Positions 19,332 through 28,476 of a stretch of 41,902 bases of DNA are shown here, piece after piece. The stretch is from SHZI01 sp964417725 (GTDB taxonomy: Bacteria > Pseudomonadota > Gammaproteobacteria > Steroidobacterales > GCA-2729495). The stretch's first letter is position 1. The number at the start of each line of letters is the position of its first letter. The stretch spans positions 1 through 41,902 of the forward strand of contig CAYQIV010000026.1 of NCBI GenBank assembly GCA_964417725.1, read 5' to 3'. The position numbers were made by a program, and so were the translations under genes. Below the pieces are notes generated by a model. That model was given only the letters and a program-made list of their open reading frames with translations. It did not search any database and was not told where the DNA came from.

Positions 19332-22064
19332 TCAGGCGACCTTGGCGGCGGCGGCTTGCCAGGTGAGGGGCAGGCGGATGCGGAAGCAGCTGCCATGGCC
19401 GGGGGAACTGTCGACGTCGATGGTGCCGCCATGGCGCGAGACGATCACGTCGTGGGCGATCGCCAGGCCCTGGCCGGTGCCCTTGCCGACGCCCTTGGTG
19501 GTGTAGAACGGATCGAAGATCCGCGCCCGGACTTCCGGGCGCATGCCGGTCCCGGTGTCGCGGATGCCGATTTCGACGTGGTCACCCGAGCGGTGCGTCG
19601 TCACGGTGATGGTGCCTTTGCCCTTGTTGCCGCCGTCGACCACCTCGCCGATGGCATGGGCGGCGTTGACCAGCATGTTGAGCACCACCTGGTTGAACTC
19701 GCCGGGCACCACCGGCACCAGCGGCAGGTCGTCGGCGAGGTCGGTGGCGACATCGGCCACGTACTTCCACTCGTTGGTCGCCACCGTGATCGTGCTGCGG
19801 ATCGCGCTGTTGAGATCGGTCGGCGTGCGCTCCTGGGCCGGGTGGGAGAACTCCTTCATGGCGCGAACGATGTTCGACACGCGCTCGACACCTTCGAGGG
19901 TCTGGTCGATGGCCTGCGGGATCTCGCCGCGCAGGTAATCGATGTCCGCGGCGTCGATCAGGTTGCCCAGCGCGGGCGTCGGGATGGATTCTGCGTGGTT
20001 TGCCACCAGCTCGGCGAGCCGCGTGCAGAACTCGTCGATGTCGGCGAAGGCGTCCTTGAGGAAGCGGACGTTGTCGCCGATGTACTGTGTCGGCGTGTTG
20101 ATCTCGTGGGCCACGCCGGCCGCCAGCTGGCCGACGGCCTCCAGCTTTTGCGATTGCTGGATGCGTCGCTGCATCTCGAGCCGCTCGGTGACGTCGCGCT
20201 TGACGATGACGTAGGCGCTGATGCGCCGCTGCTCGTCGCGCACCGGCGTGACGACGACTTCCTCGTTGAGCTCGGCGCCGGTGCAGCTCTGGCTGCGCAA
20301 CAGGCCGTGCCAGACCCTGCCCTGGTCGCGGCAGGTGGTGATCATGTCCTGGTAGTTCTTGCTGTCGGCACCGAAATCGAGGACCGACTCGGGCCGCGTG
20401 CCGCGGATGTCGGCCAGCTGCAGGCCGGTGCGCTTCTCGAAGGCCGCGTTGACGTAGAGGATCTGTCCGCGCGTATCGAGGATCTCGATGCTGTCGGTGC
20501 TGTGCTCGACGGCCATGGCGAGCTGGCGGTTGCGCGCCTCGGCGGCGAGCCGCTCGCTGATGTCGCGCATCACGGCGACATAGGCGTAGATCCTGCCGTG
20601 GCCATCGAAGATCGGGCTGACCGACATCTCCTCTTCGCTGATACCGCCATCCTTGCGCCGGTTGCGCACCTGCCCGGACCACTTCCGGCCGCTGTCGAGC
20701 GTCGTCCAGATGTGCTGGTAGTGCTCGCGGCTGGACTGGCCGCGAAACGGCAGCCGGCCGATGACCTCGGCGGCGCTGTAGCCCGACTGGCGCAGGTACT
20801 GCGGGTTGACGTAGACCACGCGCCGTTCCGCATCGAGGATCGAGATCGAGTCGCTGGCCTGCTCTACTGCCGCTGCGACGCGCTTCAGTTCCAGCTCGGC
20901 GGCGTACTTCTCGCTGAGGTCGTGGACCATGATGCTGTAGTAGGTCCTGCCGTCGGCGGCGAAGGGCGTCACCGAAATCTCGGCGGGGAAGGTCGTGCCG
21001 TCCTTGCGCCGCCCACCCTCCGGGTAGGTCCACTTGCGCTGCCGGCCGACGGCTTCGTGCGGGCTGCGTGACTCCGGCCACGACCATTTGCGGTCGACCT
21101 TGGGACCGAGCATTTCGGCGTTCCGGCCGATCAGTTCGTCCATGGCGTAGCCGTAGATCTGACACATCGCCGGGTTCACCGAGTAGATCGTGCCGCCGGC
21201 ATCGCAGACGATCTGTGCGTCGGGCATGGCATCGAGTGCCGCGCGCAGGCGCGCCTCGCTGGCGGCGGTCTCGCGCATCGCCCGCCCGAGGCGGGCGTCG
21301 ATCAGCGAGCCGACCCAGAACACCCCGACCAGCAGCAGCACCGCGGCGATGATGCCCGGGATGAGAAACGCCGGGGCCAGGATGGCGCCATCGGCGACCA
21401 CCTGCGTCGGTCCGGTGCCATGGAAGTGCGTGAAGCCCATGCTGGTGAAATGGGCGGCCGAGGCGGCCAGGCCCAGCGCAGCGGCACCGGGCAACTGGAC
21501 GAGCAGGTTGTCGCGTGCGCTGCTGCCGCTGTGCACGACCCGCATCAGGCCGATCATGGCGAGGAGCCCGGTCGCCAGCAGGGTGATGAATAATCCACGC
21601 GGTTCGTAGACCAGCGGCCCGGGCAGCTCCAGCGACTCCATGGCCACGTAGTGCATGGCGATGAGGCCGACCGCGAGGTGCAGCGCCGCGCCGATGACCC
21701 GCCAGGCCTGCGGCTTTCGGGCCGCGGCGATCTTGATCATCGCCAGGGTGCCGAGCAACGCCGGCAATATCGAGAGCAGCATCGGTCCGGGCCGGTAGCC
21801 GGTCATGCCCGGCACGCTGAAGCCGAGCAGGCTGATCTGCTCCATCGCCCAATAGCCGAGGGCCACGACGGTCGCACCGCCGAGCAGCCACAGGCCGCGC
21901 ACCAGCGGGGTGCCGGCATCGCGGACCCGTGCCACGGCGGGGAAAATCGCCAGGCAGGCGACGAGGCCGATGAGCGTCGCCAGCCAGCCGAACTCGCCGA
22001 CGAAGTGCGGCACCAGCTCGCTGCCGGTTTGCGCCGCCGTGCTGTCGAATCGCCAGAAATTCAC
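19332..22064 (-). CDS. MHYT-PAS sensor histidine kinase
   Basis: The roughly 910-residue membrane kinase has an N-terminal set of seven or so transmembrane helices with MHYT-type repeats: GLIAMHYVAMESLEL is canonical, AAHFTSMGF is a second, and YWAMEQISLLGF is a degenerate first copy. Three PAS domains follow (about residues 272-385, 395-510 and 520-630). The dimerisation helix has H653 in GVAHEINTP, and the C-terminal ATPase domain shows NMLVNAAHAI, RDTGTGM, FDPFYTTKGVGKGTGQGL. MHYT domains are proposed to sense oxygen, CO or NO through bound metal. No receiver domain is attached and no response regulator is adjacent, so it is an orphan. A GTG start at 22064 with an upstream GAGG was chosen because the 70 residues that the frame allows further upstream are Arg/Gly-rich and unlike a protein start. 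Confidence 0.9.
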   Translation of the reverse strand: MNFWRFDSTAAQTGSELVPHFVGEFGWLATLIGLVACLAIFPAVARVRDAGTPLVRGLWLLGGATVVALGYWAMEQISLLGFSVPGMTGYRPGPMLLSILPALLGTLAMIKIAAARKPQAWRVIGAALHLAVGLIAMHYVAMESLELPGPLVYEPRGLFITLLATGLLAMIGLMRVVHSGSSARDNLLVQLPGAAALGLAASAAHFTSMGFTHFHGTGPTQVVADGAILAPAFLIPGIIAAVLLLVGVFWVGSLIDARLGRAMRETAASEARLRAALDAMPDAQIVCDAGGTIYSVNPAMCQIYGYAMDELIGRNAEMLGPKVDRKWSWPESRSPHEAVGRQRKWTYPEGGRRKDGTTFPAEISVTPFAADGRTYYSIMVHDLSEKYAAELELKRVAAAVEQASDSISILDAERRVVYVNPQYLRQSGYSAAEVIGRLPFRGQSSREHYQHIWTTLDSGRKWSGQVRNRRKDGGISEEEMSVSPIFDGHGRIYAYVAVMRDISERLAAEARNRQLAMAVEHSTDSIEILDTRGQILYVNAAFEKRTGLQLADIRGTRPESVLDFGADSKNYQDMITTCRDQGRVWHGLLRSQSCTGAELNEEVVVTPVRDEQRRISAYVIVKRDVTERLEMQRRIQQSQKLEAVGQLAAGVAHEINTPTQYIGDNVRFLKDAFADIDEFCTRLAELVANHAESIPTPALGNLIDAADIDYLRGEIPQAIDQTLEGVERVSNIVRAMKEFSHPAQERTPTDLNSAIRSTITVATNEWKYVADVATDLADDLPLVPVVPGEFNQVVLNMLVNAAHAIGEVVDGGNKGKGTITVTTHRSGDHVEIGIRDTGTGMRPEVRARIFDPFYTTKGVGKGTGQGLAIAHDVIVSRHGGTIDVDSSPGHGSCFRIRLPLTWQAAAAKVA

Positions 22065-22324
22065 TGCCGTGCCCGCCTCGTTGTCGCGCGCTGCCCGATC
22101 GGGAATGCGCTGGCCGGCCGGTTGCCCATGCCCCCGGCCGGATCCGCCCTGCCCCGCTCGGCGGGACGGTCTTTTCCGCTGCAGCCAGCTTATCCGTCGA
22201 TGTCGTCGGGATTTGAGCCGCGGTTCACGAAACGCGGCGATGGCGCCGCTTTCGCGACTGGGGTTCCCGGTCACCGGGCTGCTCAGATGGGGCCGTCGTC
22301 GCCGGACCCTCGCAGGAGCCCGCC
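22065..22324. promoter_or_regulatory. Divergent intergenic region between kinase and RHS gene
   Basis: This 260-base stretch separates the start of the minus-strand kinase from the plus-strand RHS gene and should hold promoters for both. A perfect palindrome CCCGGT-C-ACCGGG lies at 22267-22279, 46 bases before the RHS start codon. A CAGGAG ribosome binding site precedes that start. No convincing -35/-10 pair was found. If the kinase starts further upstream than proposed, part of this region would be coding. Confidence 0.4.
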
Positions 22325-25300
22325 ATGCCGTACCTCGCCCGCCTCATCGCTGCCGCACTGGCCCTGCTCTGGGGCGTGCTGGCCCACGCCGCCATCGGTC
22401 GCATCGACGCCCACACCGGTGTCGATGCCACCGGTGCCGCCGTCTGGGACATGCCCCTCGCCGTCGCGGCCGGGGTCAACGGCCTCAAGCCCGAACTCGC
22501 GTTGCATTACCACGGTCACCATGGCGACAGCACCGCGGCCACCGGCTTTACCCTCGCCGGGCTGTCGCGCATCGTGCGCTGCCCGGCGACGCGGGCGGTC
22601 GATGGCCGCACCGGCGGCGTGCGCCATGCACCGGGCGACCGCTTCTGCCTCGACGGACAGCCGCTGGTGCTCATCCATGGTGTCGATGGGCTCGACGGCA
22701 GCGAATATCGCACCGAGGTCGACACCTACCGGCGGGTCTTCGCCCGTGGCCAGCGGGGTGGGGGGCCGGCATGGTTCGAGGTCCTGCATCGTGACGGCAC
22801 CACCCGGCGCTATGGCAACGACGCCGATTCGATCCTGCATGCCCCGACCGGTGCGGCCCGTGAATGGGCGCTCAACGAGGTCGAGGATCCGTTCGGCAAC
22901 CGCATCACGTGGCAATGGGTCGAAACCCGCAACGCCTTCGAGGTGCCCGGGGTTGAGACGCGCATGGGCGAACTCCTGCCCCGCGAAGTGCGCTGGACCA
23001 CGGACGCCAGCGGTGCCGGCGGCGTCTACCGGCTGCGCTTCGAGTGGACCACCCGTCTCGGTGCCGACCAGCGGCGCGGCTGGCGCTGGGGGGCGCCCGT
23101 GGCGCGCTGGCAGCGCCTCGCCGCCCTCCTTTACGAAGCCGACCCCGGCAGCGGTTTCGCCCTCGTGCAGTCCTGGCGTATGGCCTACCCCGCCACTGGG
23201 TCGGTCCATGAGAACCAGGCCGACCAGCCGGTCTCGGTCACGCAGTGCGGCCCGCGCGAGTGCCTGCCGCCCACCGTCTTCGACTGGCAGCCCGCCGTCG
23301 ACGGCCACCTGCCGGCAGTGGCTGGCCCGCGCCACACGGACGCCGCCTTTGCCCTGCACGGCGACATCGATGGCGACGGTGCCGCCGACATGCTCGTGCC
23401 CGTCCGCCTCGATGGCGTGTGGCGCTGGCATGTTCGCCGCGCCCAGCCGCAGCTCGACAACCCCTGGAGTGGCAGCGCGGTCAACAGTCAGATCGCCGGC
23501 TATGGTTCCAGCCTGCTGCTCGACTTCGATGGTGATGGCCTGCGCGACCTGCTCACCGCCAGCCCGTGGGCCCCGCATCACTGGCGCGTGTTCCGCGCCA
23601 ACGGCAGCGGCGGTTTCCAGTCCGGCGTCGACACCGGCATCCCGCTGGCGCTGATGATGGGCCCCGTGGCCATGGACATCGACGGCGACGGCCTCGACGA
23701 CCTCGCCTACGCCCACGAAGCCAGGGTCTGGTTCCGCCTCAACACCGGCAGCGGCTTCGGCCCGGCGCAGGCCACCGACATCATCGGCGTGGCCCACCGC
23801 ATCGAACCCGTGGTGGATCCCGCCTCCGGCAGCGTCGACTTCGACGGCGACGGCCGCCGCGACCTGCTCCTCACCCGCCACGACCTGACGACGCCGGCAC
23901 AGACCCGTCTTGAAGGCTACCTGTCGACCGGCACCGGGTTCGAGCCGTTGTTCATCACCGACGCAGCCACCGGAGGCCTGTCGCTCGACATCAACGGCGA
24001 CGGCCTCACCGACATCGCCTACCGCGAACCCGGCGGCACCTGGCGCGTGCGCCTGAGCACCGGCAACGCGTTGCTGGCGCCGCAGTCGACCGGCTTCCAG
24101 ACCTCACCGGACACCCTCGTGCGCGTCCTCGACCACAACGGCGACGGCCGAGACGACCTGCTGAGGCGCGGGGACGACGACACGTGGCGGGTACTGCTGG
24201 CCGGGCAATACTCCGCAGCCTTCCCCGTCTTCGACGACAGCCACAGCGCCCGGCAACGCACGCTGGCCGACGTTCCGCGCCCCTCGGCGGTACGGGCGAT
24301 CAGCCTCGCCGATGTCGACGGCGATGGGCAGAGTGACCTGCTCTTTCTCGCCAACGACAACACCTGGCACGTCAGCCGTCACGGCGCCCCCGGCGGCCGG
24401 CTCACCAGCGTCGTCGACGGCCTCGGCAACACCCTGCGCTTCGACCACGTGAGCTTAAGCCGTCAACCGGGCCATGGCACCGACGCCACGCCCGTCGCGG
24501 CCGGCGAGCGGCGGCTGTACGGCGCGTCACTCGAGGTGGTGGCGCGCGTGGAAGCCAGCGATGCGGCCGGCGGCGAGTACACGCTCGACTATGCCTATAC
24601 CGGCGGCAAGGTCAGCCGCCTCGGCCGCGGCTTCCTCGGTTTTGCCGTCATCAGCCGCCGCGATTCGCGCTATCCCGCCGTGCACGGCGTCGAGGTCAGC
24701 GAAGAAACCACCTATCGACAGGACTTCCCCTTCATCGGGCGGCCCATCCGTCACACCGTCCGCCGCGGTGATGGCCACCTGGTCAGCGAGTTGACCCACA
24801 CCTGGGCGGCCCATGTGCGCGCCGCCGTCGTCGACGAGCCGGCCGGGCAAACCCACGCCGTGTACTGGACGCGCCAGCAGCAGTCTGAACACGAAACCGA
24901 CCCCACTGCCGCCGGTCTCGGCCAGACGGTGCGCAGCACCGTGCGCCTGCGCGACTTCAACCCCGACCACGGCCTGCCCAACCGCGAGATCAAGGGCATC
25001 CTCGCGCCCTTTGCACCGATGATCACCACCGTCCGCCAGACCACCTTTGACGACGCCGCGCGGGTGGCGCGCCATTGCCTGGGTTTGCCGTCACGGCTCG
25101 TTGTCACGCGCGGGGCCAACGGCACCGAGCGCTCGCGCACCACGCAGTTCAGCCACTCGCCGGTGCACTGCAAGCGCCTCACCGAAACCGGTGAACCCTT
25201 CGACGACCCCGCCCACCAGCTCACCACCCACTACCAGTGGAATGACCGCGGCCAGCTCGATGCGCTCGTCCTGCAACCGGGCAGTGGCGTCACACGCCAG

Positions 25301-28300
25301 ACGCGATGGACATACGCGGGCCGCAACGACCTGCCGCTCACCGAGCAGCGCATCGCCGCCGAGGGCGCCTCGCCGGAAACGCACAACACCTGGCTCGATG
25401 GCCTTGGCGTGGCTGCCAGCCGCACCTCGCCGCGCGGCCTGACGACCACCTGGCAATATGACGACTTCGGCCGCCTCACCGGCGAGTCGCGGCCCGACGG
25501 CCCGGACGTGGCCATCACCTGGCGCGACTGCCCGGGCACCGGCTGCTTCAGTTCGGTCGCACGCTACCGCGTCGAGGAGTCGCGGGCCGACGGTTCCTGG
25601 CAGGTCACGCTGCACGATGCCGCCGGCCGGGTCGTCGGTCGCGAGACGCCGCTGCTCGGCGCCCACACCAGCCGCCAGCACACCGAATACGATGCCTTTG
25701 GCCGGCGCGTGCGCGAGTCTGTGCCCCACGAGACGGGTGCCGGCGTGTACTGGGTGGAATACGGCCACGACCTCGCCGGCCGGCAGGTCAGCGAGCAGCA
25801 GCCACACGGTGTGGACGGCGAGGGTGGCGGCACCCGGCGCTGGCTGCGCGATGGGCTGACGCTGGTCACCGAGGATGCGGAAGGCCGTCGCACCACGCAG
25901 CGCCAGGACGTGGAAGGCCGGCCGGTCGAAGTCACCACGCCCGGTGGCGGCACGGCACGCTACACCTACACACCGTTCGGCGAGCCGGAGCGGCTCATCG
26001 ACGCCAACGGCGTCGCCACCGTCCTCACTTACGACGCCCGCGGTCTCGTCACGGTCGCCGAATCGCCGGACATCGGCCGGCGGACCACGGCCTACAACGC
26101 CTTCGGCGAGCGCATCCGGCAAGCCGATGCCCGCAACCCCGACCAGCCCATCACCTGGACGTGGGATGCCCTCGGCCGGCTCGTTGCACGCCATGATCCC
26201 GGTGACGGCCTCACCACGTGGCAGTTCCACACCGGCGCGGGGCCGCAGCTCGGCCTGCTGACATCGGTGAGCGCGCCACTCGACGGCGTCGCCGGCGGCT
26301 GGCACGAGGCCCGCACCCACGACGCCCTCGGCCGCCTGGTGCAGACCACCACCCGTGCCGGCAGCCTGAGCTTCGTCAGCCAGTACACGTGGGATGCCCA
26401 CGGCCGCCCCGACCGGCTCGTCTATCCGGCCTCGGCGAGCGGCTACCGGCCGACCTTCCGCCACCGCTACGGCGCCAGCGGCCACCTCGAGGGCATCGAC
26501 CAGGACTTCACCGGCCACGGCTGGTGGCTGGGCATCTACACGGTGCGCGCGCTCGATGCCCTCGGCCGCGCCCGCCACGTCACCCACGGCACCTACAGCC
26601 CCGTCGACGAGCGCCGCGTCCACGACCCGGCGACGACCGCACTGCGCGAGGTCATCACCGGCCGCAACGGCGACGGCAGCATCCAGCATTACGGCTACCG
26701 ATGGGACCGTACCGGAAATCTCGTCGAGCGCACCGACCACAACCGCCGGCTCAGCGAGACCTTCGGTTACGACGCCGAACAGCGCCTGACCGCCGCGGCG
26801 CTCAATGGCACGTCGACGCTCAGCGTCAGCTACGACGCGGCCGGGCGCATCCTGTCGCGCTCGGATGTCGGTCACTACCAATACGGCAGCGAACGGCCGG
26901 GCGCGGTCACCGCCATCGGTGGCGGTCCGCGCGGTGCGCTCGGCTTTGCCTACGACGCCAACGGCAACATGACCGGGCGTGCCGGCCGCCCCATCACCTG
27001 GACCGCCTTCAACCAGCCGCGGCGCATCGACCACGGTGCCGGTGGTGCCGTCGAACTGGCCTACGGGCCGAACCACCAGCCGGTGCGGCGGGTCACGCAA
27101 GCCGGCGGCGGCACGGTGACCACCTGGACGATCAACCCGCGTTTCGAGTTCGAGACCGAGGGCGCCACGCGCCGCTATCGCGCCAATGTCTACGCCATGG
27201 GCCGGCTGGTCTATTCGCTGGTGGAGCAGGACGGGCCGCTGGACTTCGCCGCCTGGTACGTCCACACCGACCACCAGGGCAGCATCGACACCCTCACGCG
27301 GGCCTTCGGCAGCGGTGCCGATGGCCACGCACTGCGCTATGACGCCTGGGGCAAACGCCGCAACGCCGACTGGAGCGCCGACCCCACCGATGCCCGTCTT
27401 GCCGAGGCCTACCACGTGATGCGCGGCTACACCGGCCACCTGCACCTCGATGCCGTCAAGCTCATCCACATGGGTGGCCGCATCCAGGATCCGACGCTCG
27501 GCGTCATGCTTTCGCCGGATCCGGTGCTCGGTGCGCTCGACAGCCCGCAGACCCTCAACCGCTATGCCTACGTGGCAGGCAACCCCACCTCCAACGTCGA
27601 TGCCAGCGGCTACTTCCTCGGCCGCATCGGCCGCGGCATCCGCCGCGCGGTGCGCCACGTCGGCAGCGTCGCCCGCCGTGTCGTCCGCAACTACGGCCGC
27701 GAGATCGTCGCCGCCGTCGTCGCCTACTACACCGGCAACTTCGCCAGCGGCTGGGCCCAGCAGCAGGGCATGTCCTACGCCAGCGCCGAGATGGTCGGCC
27801 ACGTGGCCGGCGGTGCGGTCGGTGGCGGGATCAGCCGCGGCGATGCCAGCGGGGTCTTCGCCGGCGCGATCTCGGGGGCGACCTTCGGCGGCATCGACCT
27901 CGCCTACGCCGGCGACTGGCCGGCGTCGCGCATCGCGGCCCACGCCGTCGCGGGCGGGGCCACGACGGCGGCCGCCGGCGGCGACCCGCTGCGTGGCATG
28001 GCCTTCGGGGCTGCCGGCGCCGCGCTGCGCCATGGCTACAACCGTGTCGTCGGCTACGACGTTGATTTCGGCGGCGGTCGCCCGGCGCAGTCCAAGGGCC
28101 CGTGGACCCTGCCACGCGAAGGCGTCAACAACATCGGCCCGTGGACGTCGGTGGTCGACCCGGACGCCTGGCTGGCCGAAGGCGGGCGCATCTCGCGCTT
28201 TGCCAACTACGTCCCGGGCATCAACGCCGTGGCCGGGTTGCACGACGTCTTCCAGGTCGGCTTGCAGCGTGCCGGCGGCGTGTCCCTGCGCAACCTGCTC

Positions 28301-28390
28301 AACTACCCCGGCATGCCGGTGGCAGCCGCGCTGACCTACCCGGCCCTGCTCGATGGCACCCCTGCGGTCATGATGGCGGCGGAGGACTGA
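22325..28390 (+). CDS. Secreted giant SpvB / FG-GAP / RHS-repeat protein (TcB-TcC-like single chain)
   Basis: The 2021-residue product has a signal peptide (to about residue 22). An SpvB-type N-terminal domain spans about residues 25-330. Seven Asp-rich FG-GAP/VCBS-like calcium loops lie between about 345 and 675 (for example DIDGDGAADML, DFDGDGLRDLL, DVDGDGQSDLL). A TcdB-middle-like stretch starts VVDGLGNTLRFDHV. Many YD/RHS repeats (YDDFGRLTGE, YDAFGRRVRE, WDALGRLVAR, YDAAGRILSR) run over about 1030-1600. The RHS core ends in GRIQDPTLGVMLSPDP and LNRYAYVAGNP..NVDASG near residue 1757. A tail of about 260 residues follows, first Gly/Ala-rich and hydrophobic, then without any toxin motif that was recognised. 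Such proteins fold as a shell around their C-terminus. No immunity gene, VgrG or TcA gene is adjacent. A CAGGAG site fixes the start. Confidence 0.9.
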   Translation: MPYLARLIAAALALLWGVLAHAAIGRIDAHTGVDATGAAVWDMPLAVAAGVNGLKPELALHYHGHHGDSTAATGFTLAGLSRIVRCPATRAVDGRTGGVRHAPGDRFCLDGQPLVLIHGVDGLDGSEYRTEVDTYRRVFARGQRGGGPAWFEVLHRDGTTRRYGNDADSILHAPTGAAREWALNEVEDPFGNRITWQWVETRNAFEVPGVETRMGELLPREVRWTTDASGAGGVYRLRFEWTTRLGADQRRGWRWGAPVARWQRLAALLYEADPGSGFALVQSWRMAYPATGSVHENQADQPVSVTQCGPRECLPPTVFDWQPAVDGHLPAVAGPRHTDAAFALHGDIDGDGAADMLVPVRLDGVWRWHVRRAQPQLDNPWSGSAVNSQIAGYGSSLLLDFDGDGLRDLLTASPWAPHHWRVFRANGSGGFQSGVDTGIPLALMMGPVAMDIDGDGLDDLAYAHEARVWFRLNTGSGFGPAQATDIIGVAHRIEPVVDPASGSVDFDGDGRRDLLLTRHDLTTPAQTRLEGYLSTGTGFEPLFITDAATGGLSLDINGDGLTDIAYREPGGTWRVRLSTGNALLAPQSTGFQTSPDTLVRVLDHNGDGRDDLLRRGDDDTWRVLLAGQYSAAFPVFDDSHSARQRTLADVPRPSAVRAISLADVDGDGQSDLLFLANDNTWHVSRHGAPGGRLTSVVDGLGNTLRFDHVSLSRQPGHGTDATPVAAGERRLYGASLEVVARVEASDAAGGEYTLDYAYTGGKVSRLGRGFLGFAVISRRDSRYPAVHGVEVSEETTYRQDFPFIGRPIRHTVRRGDGHLVSELTHTWAAHVRAAVVDEPAGQTHAVYWTRQQQSEHETDPTAAGLGQTVRSTVRLRDFNPDHGLPNREIKGILAPFAPMITTVRQTTFDDAARVARHCLGLPSRLVVTRGANGTERSRTTQFSHSPVHCKRLTETGEPFDDPAHQLTTHYQWNDRGQLDALVLQPGSGVTRQTRWTYAGRNDLPLTEQRIAAEGASPETHNTWLDGLGVAASRTSPRGLTTTWQYDDFGRLTGESRPDGPDVAITWRDCPGTGCFSSVARYRVEESRADGSWQVTLHDAAGRVVGRETPLLGAHTSRQHTEYDAFGRRVRESVPHETGAGVYWVEYGHDLAGRQVSEQQPHGVDGEGGGTRRWLRDGLTLVTEDAEGRRTTQRQDVEGRPVEVTTPGGGTARYTYTPFGEPERLIDANGVATVLTYDARGLVTVAESPDIGRRTTAYNAFGERIRQADARNPDQPITWTWDALGRLVARHDPGDGLTTWQFHTGAGPQLGLLTSVSAPLDGVAGGWHEARTHDALGRLVQTTTRAGSLSFVSQYTWDAHGRPDRLVYPASASGYRPTFRHRYGASGHLEGIDQDFTGHGWWLGIYTVRALDALGRARHVTHGTYSPVDERRVHDPATTALREVITGRNGDGSIQHYGYRWDRTGNLVERTDHNRRLSETFGYDAEQRLTAAALNGTSTLSVSYDAAGRILSRSDVGHYQYGSERPGAVTAIGGGPRGALGFAYDANGNMTGRAGRPITWTAFNQPRRIDHGAGGAVELAYGPNHQPVRRVTQAGGGTVTTWTINPRFEFETEGATRRYRANVYAMGRLVYSLVEQDGPLDFAAWYVHTDHQGSIDTLTRAFGSGADGHALRYDAWGKRRNADWSADPTDARLAEAYHVMRGYTGHLHLDAVKLIHMGGRIQDPTLGVMLSPDPVLGALDSPQTLNRYAYVAGNPTSNVDASGYFLGRIGRGIRRAVRHVGSVARRVVRNYGREIVAAVVAYYTGNFASGWAQQQGMSYASAEMVGHVAGGAVGGGISRGDASGVFAGAISGATFGGIDLAYAGDWPASRIAAHAVAGGATTAAAGGDPLRGMAFGAAGAALRHGYNRVVGYDVDFGGGRPAQSKGPWTLPREGVNNIGPWTSVVDPDAWLAEGGRISRFANYVPGINAVAGLHDVFQVGLQRAGGVSLRNLLNYPGMPVAAALTYPALLDGTPAVMMAAED

Positions 28391-28476
28391 AGCATGAGCA
28401 CGCGGCCCCGCCGTCTCGCCGTGCTTGAGCGGTTACCATGGGCGCCGGGCCGCGCGTCGCGGCCGGGAGGGTTGGC

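Noticed and set aside
22065..22274. N-terminal extension of the sensor kinase
   Set aside because: The 70 extra residues are Arg/Gly/Ser-rich and unlike a membrane-protein start; the GTG at 22064 with GAGG upstream gives a normal beginning before the first helix.
25091..28243. 1050-codon open frame on the minus strand opposite the RHS gene
   Set aside because: The plus-strand frame has clear RHS motifs throughout. The antisense translation is low-complexity Ala/Gly/Val/Asp and has no start signal or recognisable domain.
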